The translations under genes and the position numbers were made by a program. The notes below the pieces were generated by a model. It was not told the DNA's origin. It saw only the letters and a list, made by a program, of their open reading frames with translations, and did not search any database. A stretch of 64,000 nt of DNA, taken from Manihot esculenta (taxonomy: Eukaryota; Streptophyta; Magnoliopsida; Malpighiales; Euphorbiaceae). This document shows, one piece after another, positions 56,025-64,000 of the stretch (within the stretch, counting starts at the first letter, position 1; the number at the start of each line of letters is the position of its first letter). Where the stretch lies: assembly GCF_001659605.2 (NCBI RefSeq), contig NC_035170.2, positions 19,046,948 through 19,110,947 of the forward strand, in the 5' to 3' direction.

Positions 56025-56897
56025 TGTAATACCCGGCTAGACTCCGGTATCGGAATCCCTACCGTCCGGTGGGATCTCGGATGTCGAAAACCTCTAGAAG
56101 GGAAAAACCATATTTTTATAAAATGTTTTAATGTATTTTATGATTTTAAATAAAAAGGAAGTTGAATTTTAATGGAAATAGCCTTGGAGGAAGATGCAGG
56201 TTCGACCGCCGAACATACATGTGTTTCGGGTGTGCCTTAGGCTCCCGAAGGCATAAGTGAGGGAAACCAGGTTCGGCCGCCGAACATGGCATGCATGCGG
56301 AGGCACGTTTGGCTCCCGAATGTGGCCTGGCCAACCACATATAAAGGAGTCCCTTAGCCGAAAACGGGCGAGCTTTTCTCCCCATTTTCGGCCAAGGTGA
56401 GCTCTCTGCCGTCCCTCACCAATTTTTGAGTTCTTCCTTCAGATATTTTGAGATTTTCATGAGTTTTCACTTTATTTTGAAGATTTTGAGCATTTGAGCA
56501 AGTTTTGAAGTTTGGAAGACACATGAGCTCTTTTCCTTTGGTTTCCAAGTTTAGGTCATCTTTCTCTCGATCTTCAAGAGGTAAGAGCCGATCTTGAGCT
56601 CATTGCATGTTTTAAACCAGTTTTAAGTTGATCTATGGGGTAGAAATACATGTTTAGGTTTTGGTTGGTTTTATGGGTTATGTTAAGTTTTTGAGCAATG
56701 TATGATGTTTGAGGTTGCTTGATGTGTTGTAGTTGGGGTTTAAGATAGTTGAAGCCCCTAGGAGCTTGTATGCTTGAGTATGCATGTTGTAGATCAGGTT
56801 TATTCATGTTTGAAAGGTTTGGGAGGCATTTGTGCATGTTGGAGTTGAGTTTCTGCCACTTTGGAGAAACTCAGGTTCGGCCGCCGAATGGACTTTC
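56025..56897 (+). repeat. Tek-F LTR fragment
   Basis: TGTAATACCCGGCTAGACTCC... in plus orientation, with palindromes, TATAAAG (56340-56346) and a donor-like CAAGAG|GTAAG near 56581. It is cut at 56898 by Tek-G, inside its second palindrome cluster. Candidate target copy in Tek-I: CTAGA (56020-56024). The rest of Tek-F lies outside the window. Confidence 0.88.
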
Positions 56898-59137
56898 TAT
56901 AACGACCCGAAAATCGGACCGCTACTGGCGCTAGGATCCAGATCGGCTTAAGGCCGCCGGGACTCGTAGCAAGTCTGACATATAACCTGTAAACCTGTTT
57001 AATCCCATACATGATCAACAATCATACATAAAAATTAAAACTTTTCTTTCATACATTCTCTCATACACCAAACTCAACCTGTGCATGCACTGAACATAGA
57101 CATAATCATAAACATTGACCCCTCTGTGGGATCTCATCAATGCCCCAATGGGCGATACAACATAAGTTGAGTTGGTTTACATAAACATCATAAGACATCT
57201 AAGATCATGTATTAAAAGGGATAACAATACCCATAGGGTCAAACACAACTTCTAATCCTCAATATCATTATACATAACATGACTATTCAACTTTACATCA
57301 TCTTACAATTTATCATGTCCACTTTCTATCTATTACAAACATATGACTTTACTCTTCTTGACTTCTCTGTCTAGCCCGTACCTGCAATCCTGGGGGATTA
57401 GGGAAAAGGGGTGAGCTACTAGAGCCCAGTGAGCAGAATAATGGAAAACAACATTTAAAATCTCATGCCATCATGTAATGCAACACATCACAACAAATCA
57501 CATCTCGGATGGTATTGTCACCAAGAGTCCTCTACATTCCAAAGTGTCGGGACGTAGAATGGGTACAACCGGTCTTTCTCTTAACATAACATATCATAAC
57601 ATTCCAATGTGCCAGGGACGTAGAATGGGTACAACCTGGACTTTCTCTTACATAGTGCCAGGGACGTAGAATGGGTACAACCTGGACTTCCATACCATAT
57701 CATGCCGTAACATCATCATACCATATGAGGACTAAAGGATCATCCAATAACCAATCCACATCAACATCATAAATGCAATGCAACATATTCGTGAATTCTA
57801 ATGCAAACAACCTAATTCATCACATGGCATTCCTGATGCATGAACATGCTAAATACTTTATAATTTATTTGCTTTAAATCGTAAAGGTTTATTCTACTCA
57901 CCTCTTGGCTAGCTCTGACAATGACTGAAGCAGCTGACTCACTGCTGGGGTCCTCGGTTCCTCAGGTCCGAACCTACACAGGTGGACTCAAATGAGGGAC
58001 CAAACAACTAGAACATAACTCTAAAAACATCCCCCAAAAACCCCCTAAAACACCTCAAAACAATCATGCAAAAACATGAAAAGGAAGGCTGAACAGGGCA
58101 GGTTCGGTGGCACCTTCGGCGGCCGAAAGTCCCTCCAGAGTTGAAACCCAGGCAAGTTCGGCAGCACCTTCGGCGGCCGAAAGTCCCAGACAGAGACGAA
58201 AGTCTCTTTTCGGGGGCAGGCTTCGGCAGCCGAAAGGCTTGCCTCCCCAGCCATGTTCGGCGGCCGAAAGTCCTTCGGCTGCCGAACCTGGTTTCTGCCA
58301 AAGGGCAGAAACTTGGCTCCTCTATGCACATTTGCCTCCAAAACTTCCAATCATGCATAAACCTATTCTACAACACACATACTCAAGCATACAAGCTCCT
58401 AGGGGCTTCAAACTATCTAAAACCCCATCTACAACACATCAAACATGCATTTGCAAGCCACATTGCTCAAAAACACAACATAAACTCAAAAACCTAACTA
58501 TAAGCTTAACATGCATTCTACCCCATAGATCTTCATAAAACTTACTTAAAACATGCAATGAGCTTAAAATCGGCTCTTACCTCTTGAAGATCGAGAGAAA
58601 GACAACCTAAACTCGGAGGTGGGAGATTTACAACTTCCTTAGGTCTCCAAGCTCAAAACTTGCTCAAAACTTGAAAATCTTCAAAACAAGATGAAAACTT
58701 GTGAAAATCGTGAAAGATTTGAAGGAAAAGAACTCAAGATCGGTGAGGGGCGGCGGAGAGCTCACCTTGGACGAAAATGGGGAAAAAGCTCGCCCGTTTT
58801 CGGCTAAGGGACCCTTTTATAATAGCTGGCCAGGCCACGTTCGGGGGCCGAACGTGCCTCCGCATGCATGCCATGTTCGGCGGCCGAACCTGGACTTCCC
58901 TCACTTATGCCTTCGGGGGCCTAAGGCACACCCGAAATGCCCGCATGTTCGGCGGCCGAACCTGGGTTTTCCTCCAAGGTTGTTTTCATACAAAACTCAT
59001 TTTCCTTTTTACTTAAAATCATCAAATACATTAAAACATTTTATGAAAACATGGTTTTACCCTTCTAGAGGTCTCCGACATCCGAGATTCCACCGGACGG
59101 TAGGAATTCCGATACCGGAGTCTAGCCGGGTATTACA
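56898..59137 (-). repeat. Tek-G 3' LTR
   Basis: 2240 bp, minus orientation. The outer end reads TATAACGACCC where relatives have TGTAACGACCC, so the terminal dinucleotide is mutated. It includes three GTGCCAGGGACGTAGAATGG hairpin repeats (about 57543-57690), exon-2-like segment 57902-57973, palindrome clusters and TATAAAAG (minus, 58814-58821). Candidate target copy in Tek-F: CTTTC (56893-56897). Confidence 0.9.
57902..57973 (-). other. Predicted leader exon 2 in the Tek-G LTR (72 bp)
   Basis: Minus strand: CTGTGTAG| before, CAAGAG|GTGAGTAG after. In a 3' LTR it would not be used, but it documents conservation. Confidence 0.45.
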
Positions 59138-59172
59138 TTCTCCCCCCTTAAGAACATTCGTCCCCGAATGTT
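59138..59172 (-). other. Tek-G polypurine tract and palindrome
   Basis: Minus strand: perfect AACATTCG/CGAATGTT arms (59153-59172), then TTAAGGGGGGAGAA next to the LTR. Confidence 0.88.
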
Positions 59173-59244
59173 TCTCAACTAGCACATAGCATGGCATACA
59201 CATATCATACATACAAAGCACATAAAACTCACAAGGAACAAACC

Positions 59245-61621
59245 TCAGAAAAGATAAGGGTATTGCTGGAGCATGGACTCCCGTGTCTCCCAGGTGCATT
59301 CTTCCATATTGTGGTGGTTCCAAAGGACTTTCACCATCGGGATTTCCTTGTTTCTTAGCTTTCTGATCTGGGTGTCTATGATCCGTACTGGCTGTTCAAC
59401 ATAGGTGAGATCCTCTTGGACCTCCACATCAGGCTCACTAAGAACCTTGCTCGGATCTGACACAAACTTCCTCAACATTGAAACATGAAAAATCGGATGG
59501 ATTCTTTCCATTGAAGCAGGTAAATCCAGCTTGTACGACACATTCCCAATCTTTTGCAAGACTTCAAAGGGTCCGATGTATCGTGGGGCTAGTTTACCTT
59601 TCTTCCCAAAACGAACCACTCCTTTCATTGGAGACACTTTGAGCAATACCAGATCCCCCTCCTGAAACTCTACTTGCCGTCTGCGAATGTCTGCATAACT
59701 CTTCTGTCTGCTTGCAGCAGTCTTGATTCTTTCTCTGATTATGGGTACCACCCTGCTGGTAATCTCTACTAGCTCAGGCCCTGCTAAGGCCTTTTCTCCA
59801 ACCTCTTCCCAGCAAACAGGTGATCTGCACTTCCTCCCATACAAAGCTTCATATGGGGCCATCCCGATGCTAGCATGATGACTGTTATTGTAGGCAAACT
59901 CCACCAAAGGTAGATGTTGCCTCCAAGAACTGCCAAAGTCCAGCACACACATTCTAAGCATATCCTCAATAGTCTGGATGGTCCTTTCTGACTGTCCGTC
60001 AGTCTGGGGGTGGAAGGCAGTACTGAAATCCAACCTGGTACCCATGGCATTCTGTAGACTCCGCCAAAACCTGGAGGTGAACTGGGGTCCTCTATCGGAC
60101 ACTATTGAAACAGGAACCCCATGCAGCCTGACGATCTCTTCTACATACACCTGCGCCAACTTGTCCACAGAATAACCACTCCTGACAGGGATGAAGTGAG
60201 CAGATTTGGTGAGTCTGTCCACAATCACCCATATGGAGTCCAATCTGTTGGACGTCGCCGGTAACCCCACTACGAAGTCCATAGCTATATTCTCCCATTT
60301 CCACTCTGGAATAGGTAGCGGGTTAAGCATTCCAGCCGGCTTCTGATGTTCCAGCTTCACCCTCTGACACACTTCGTAGGCTGACACAAACTGTGCCACT
60401 TCTTTCTTCATCGCTGGCCACCAATAAACTTTCCTCAGATCTTGATACATCTTGGTGGCTCCGGGGTGAATGCTGTATCTTGCATTATGAGTCTCCCTCA
60501 TAATGTCTCCTTTTAGCCCTCGGTCATCTGGTACACACAATCGACTCCCATAGCGGAGGATCCCCTTACTGTCAAATCTGAACTCACTGTCCTTGCCTGA
60601 CTGAACAGTCCTGGCAATCTTCACTAACTCTGGGTCCTCATGCTGTTTCTGAGCCACTTGCTCCAGAAACACAGGTGTCACTCTCATCTGGGCCACTAAA
60701 GCACCTGTACCATACAACTCCAACTGTAGACCTTCATCAATAAGCTTGTAAAACTCCTTCACCACTGGTCTCCTCTCAGCCGTGATGTGGGATAGACTGC
60801 CTAGTGACTTCCGGCTTAGGGCGTCTGCTACGACGTTCGCCTTACCCGGATGATACTGAATCTTACAATCATAATCACTCAGCAGCTCTACCCACCTTCT
60901 CTGCCTCAAGTTCAAATCTCTTTGACTCAGGATGTACTGCAGGCTCTTATGATCTGTAAAGATCTCACATTTTACCCCATAGAGGTAGTGCCTCCACATC
61001 TTGAGTGCAAAGATTACTGCTACCATCTCAAGGTCATGTGTGGGGTAATTCAACTCATACTTCTTCAGCTGTCTAGAAGCATAAGCAATCACCCTCTCAT
61101 TCTGCATTAGTACACAACCCAGTCCCACACGGGACGCATCACAAAAGACTGTAAAATCCTCATCACTAGATGGCAAAGCTAACACTGGTGCTGAAGTCAA
61201 CCTCTTCTTAAGCTCTTCAAAACTCTCTTCGCACTGGTCGGTCCACACAAACTTTTGATTCTTCCTGGTTAATCTGGTCAGAGGAGCTGCAATCTTTGAG
61301 AAGTCCTGAACGAACCTCCTGTAGTAACTTGCCAAACCCAAGAAACTCCTGATCTCCGTCACTGAAGTGGGTCTAGGCCAGTTAGCCACAGCTTCTACCT
61401 TCTTGGGGTCCACCTCTATTCCATTTTCTGACACCACATGCCCCAAGAATGAAATGCTCCTCAGCCAGAACTCGCACTTGGAGAACTTGGCATACAAGCC
61501 ATGTTCCCTCAAGGTCTGCAGAACCAACCTCAGATGATGGGCATGCTCCTCTGCATTCCTGGAATATACTAGGATATCATCTATGAAGACAATAACAAAG
61601 TGATCCAGGCATTGGCTAAAC
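59245..61621 (-). CDS. Tek-G Pol, 3' portion: RT end, RNase H, integrase, chromodomain (cut by Tek-H)
   Basis: The minus-strand frame is open from the Tek-H boundary at 61621 to the stop near 59245. It begins within RT at [20 protein letters not shown] (the two catalytic Asp codons at 61576-61581), then RNase H ([24 protein letters not shown]), integrase (HHCC finger, MDFVVGL, SDRGPQF, SERTIQ) and the chromodomain ending LQQYPYLF. It is nearly identical in sequence to Tek-B Pol, and no stop or frameshift is seen. One cysteine of the integrase zinc finger is changed: the Tek-B ACEIC reads AYEVC here. The upstream half of RT, PR and gag should lie beyond Tek-H, outside the window. The gene was intact until Tek-H inserted. 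Confidence 0.92.
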
Positions 61622-63900
61622 TGTAACAGCCCGCTTACCGGACCATCACCGGCACTAGGATCCAGATCGGCTTAAGGCCGCCGGGACCCGTAGTAAGCCA
61701 CCTGTAAACTCTGTGTACCTGATAAAACCCATACATGATCACACTTAAACTTAACACTGTTACTTACTCTTCTCTATTATTTTCTTTTTTTCTTTCTTTG
61801 CTTGACTATCTTTTCTTTTCTTGAAACTTTTCTCATCAACTAAGCCTGGACTATGCATGCTCTGTCTGTATGCACTCGAAGAGTGATACCTGCTATGGTA
61901 CCATACAGTAACTACAGAGATAGAAATACTACCATGCACCAAGCCTAGCTCATCATACATTATCTCAATCATACAATGATCATGTGCAAAGGGATAAACA
62001 TACACTAGGGCCAAGCACAATTCTATAACTCAATACATAACTGGTTATTACATCCTTTCTATACATTACATAAACACTGTACTGTACATCATTATCATGT
62101 CCACTATTCTATACTATTACATATGCCTTTACCCTTGCTTTCTCTTTCTCTTTCTCTTCTCTGAGGCCCTGAAAAATGGGGTTAGGGAGAGGGATGAGCT
62201 ACTAAAGCCCAGTGAGCGGAATCTATAAAAATCACATTTAAAACATGCTATCATATGATGCATCACTGCACAAACATTTCACATCTCGGATTGGACATGA
62301 TCCCAAAACTCCCTCTGTCAGTGCCCGGCCCCCAAAGGAGCTCACACAGGTCTTTCACTAACTACTCATGGTGCCCGACCCTATAAGGGCTCTCACAGGA
62401 CTCATCCAAGGTAAATGCCCGGCCCCAAAGGAGCTCACACAGGACATACAATAATGACAGACTTATGGGCTATTGAGATCGCCTCGGTCCAATCCACATA
62501 TACAAGTAATAATGCAATGCATCAATTTGATGAATACTAATGCAAAGCATCCTACATAAACATGGCATTAATGATGCATGAATCATGCTAAAACAGTTCT
62601 TAACTTTTAAAATAAAGTTCTGTTCCACTCACCTCTGTCAACTGTTGGGCAGTCTCTGTAACTCTAACTCTGTGGGCCTCCTTGGTCTCTCGGGTCCGTA
62701 CCTACACAGGTGGACTCAAATGAGGACCAAACTTACTTACACAGAACTCTTAATATCTCCCCAAAACCCCTCTAAAACATCATAGGCATGCATGGAAAAA
62801 TGGGCAAAAGAAGGCTGGACTGGGCACTTTCGGCGGCTGGTTCGGCGGCCGAAACCTCCCTCCAGAGACGAAACTCATGCATGTTCGGCGGCACCTTCGG
62901 CGGCCGAAAGTCTCGTCCAGAGACGAAACTCATGCACTTTCGGCGGCCGAACTCCCTCTTTCGGCGGCCGAAAGTCTCTTTCTCACCCAAAAGCCTAGCT
63001 TTCGGGGGCAAGGTTTGGCAGCCGAAACTGCCTCCACAAGGGGTTCGGCGGCCGAACCTTGCTTCGGCGGCCGAACCTGGATTCTCCAGAAAGGCAGAAT
63101 CCCGACCCAACTCAGGGTTCCAGCCTCCAAAATCCTATCAAACACCCATAACATGCATACCAACACGTCTCAACTAACATATAACCTATCTCAAGCATAT
63201 AGAGGCCTCAAAACTAGTTCAAGCCTCAAAAACAACAACAAAACGCATATGATCAACATATGCTCAAACTCATGCTTATACCCCAAAACATGCCATAAAA
63301 CTCTTTAAAACTCTTAAAACTTACTGTAAACATAAGGGGAGGTGAGGATCCATGCTTACCTCTTGAAGAACGAGAGGATTGCTGGTCCAAACTTGGAGAT
63401 GTGGTGGAAAACTACTCAAAGTCTCCAAGTTGCTCAACTTTGCTTCCTTTTGCTCAAATCTCTAAAACAAAGCTAAAAACATGTTAAAACATGCAAGATT
63501 TGAGGAAAACATGAGAAACACACCAAGGAGAGCTTGAACCCACCTTTGACCCAAAAACAGAGTGTTTAACACTCAAGTCTCGGGCAAAGGGGCTTTTGTG
63601 GTGGCCAACCGACTCTTCCTTCGGCGGCCTAACGTGCATGCAAAACCATGCAACTTTCGGCGGCCGAACTTCACCTTCGGCGGCCGAACCTGGCTTTTGT
63701 CCCCTTGGCCTTTTCATTTCAAAAACTCACTTTTCTTCCTTAACTCAAAACATGCAAACATGATAAAAACACTTAAAAACCATCTTAAAAACCTTTCTTA
63801 TACCCTTAGGGCAAGCTCCGACATCCTCGAATCCCGACTTCCAACGGAAAATCCGCCGGAACGTAGGAAGTCCGATACCGGGGTCTAGCCGGGTATTACA
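61622..63900 (-). repeat. Tek-H 3' LTR, inserted in Tek-G RT
   Basis: 2279 bp, TGTAACAGCC...GGGTATTACA, minus orientation. Candidate target copy TAAAC (61617-61621). It carries three GTGCCCGGCCCC/GTGCCCGACCC hairpin repeats (about 62320-62430), exon-2-like segment 62633-62701, palindrome clusters (62828-63090 and 63619-63690) and a donor-like site near 63356. The TATA position reads CACAAAAG, weaker than in the relatives. Confidence 0.9.
62633..62701 (-). other. Predicted leader exon 2 in the Tek-H LTR (69 bp)
   Basis: Minus strand: CTGTGTAG| before, ACAGAG|GTGAGTGG after. Confidence 0.45.
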
Positions 63901-64000
63901 TTCTCCCCCCCTTAAGAACATTCGTCCCCGAATGTTCCTCTCTAACTCAAACATACTCAAAACATAACATAAAGCACATAAAGAACAAAAGAAGCTAAAA
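63901..64000 (-). mobile_element. Tek-H interior, first 100 bp, with polypurine tract and palindrome
   Basis: Minus strand: TTAAGGGGGGGAGAA at 63901-63915 adjoins the LTR, preceded in element sense by perfect AACATTCG/CGAATGTT arms (63917-63936). The remaining sequence is non-coding; pol should start further right. Confidence 0.85.

Noticed and set aside
59245..61527. Tek-G Pol and Tek-B Pol as duplicated host genes
   Set aside because: Domain order, adjoining LTR, polypurine tract and chromodomain identify them as Ty3/gypsy pol.

Overview
This window is plant nuclear DNA from a repeat-rich, probably pericentromeric or heterochromatic stretch of a eudicot chromosome. I base that on plant-type LTR retrotransposons (chromodomain Ty3/gypsy of the Tekay/Del kind, an Athila-type element, a Ty1/copia relic, a TRIM), initiator-Met and Asp tRNA primer sites, and AT-rich spacers with CTT microsatellites. 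Euphorbiaceae is a guess only. I see no intact host gene, no rRNA or tRNA gene and no CRISPR array. Almost everything is retroelements nested in retroelements.

Layout. 1-900: partial Athila-type LTR (minus). 901-4370: decayed copia element (plus), split by a complete 658-bp TRIM. 4935-7290: decayed minus-strand gag-like gene of the 'putative gypsy-type transposon' (Transposase_28-like) class. 7300-11640: AT-rich DNA containing a foldback/MULE-like element with CTT arrays. 11700-37390: a second relic of the same gag-like class on the plus strand, cut by Tek-B (12076-30650, minus, encoding gag, PR, RT, RNase H, IN and chromodomain) and Tek-C (31357-37189, minus, internally deleted). Tek-A (12108-20848, plus, gag plus fossil pol) sits inside one LTR of Tek-B. 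38604-54473: an Athila-type element (plus) that lacks RT/RNase H; its 5' LTR is split by Tek-E (39962-46981, plus), a gag-only element whose two 2422-bp LTRs look identical. 55815-64000: an onion nest, Tek-I cut by Tek-F, cut by Tek-G, cut by Tek-H, all running off the right edge.

Five-bp target duplications support these boundaries: GTATG (TRIM), AGTTG (Tek-B), ACCGG (Tek-A), TCTGC (Tek-C), TTAAG (Athila) and AGGAC (Tek-E). Paired LTRs match in length: 2234/2234, 2272/2272, 2239/2241 and 2422/2422.

The most interesting material is in the Tek LTRs. All carry arrays of a 13-bp odd palindrome (TTCGGCCGCCGAA in element sense) in two clusters, one just upstream of the TATA box and one downstream. 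All complete LTRs conserve a CAAGAG|GTAAG donor, a 69-78-bp segment bounded by an AG acceptor and GAG|GTGAGT, and, in the four elements where it can be seen, a pyrimidine-rich CAG just before the gag ATG. I read this as a two-intron leader: splicing would remove the tRNA primer site and the second palindrome cluster, separating gag mRNA from genomic RNA. The same palindrome occurs as a duplicated 40-bp paired module inside the unrelated Athila element. Tek-A and Tek-E share a fossil pol yet have nearly identical or identical LTRs, so they look like a gag-carrying non-autonomous lineage mobilised in trans, plausibly by Tek-B-like relatives.
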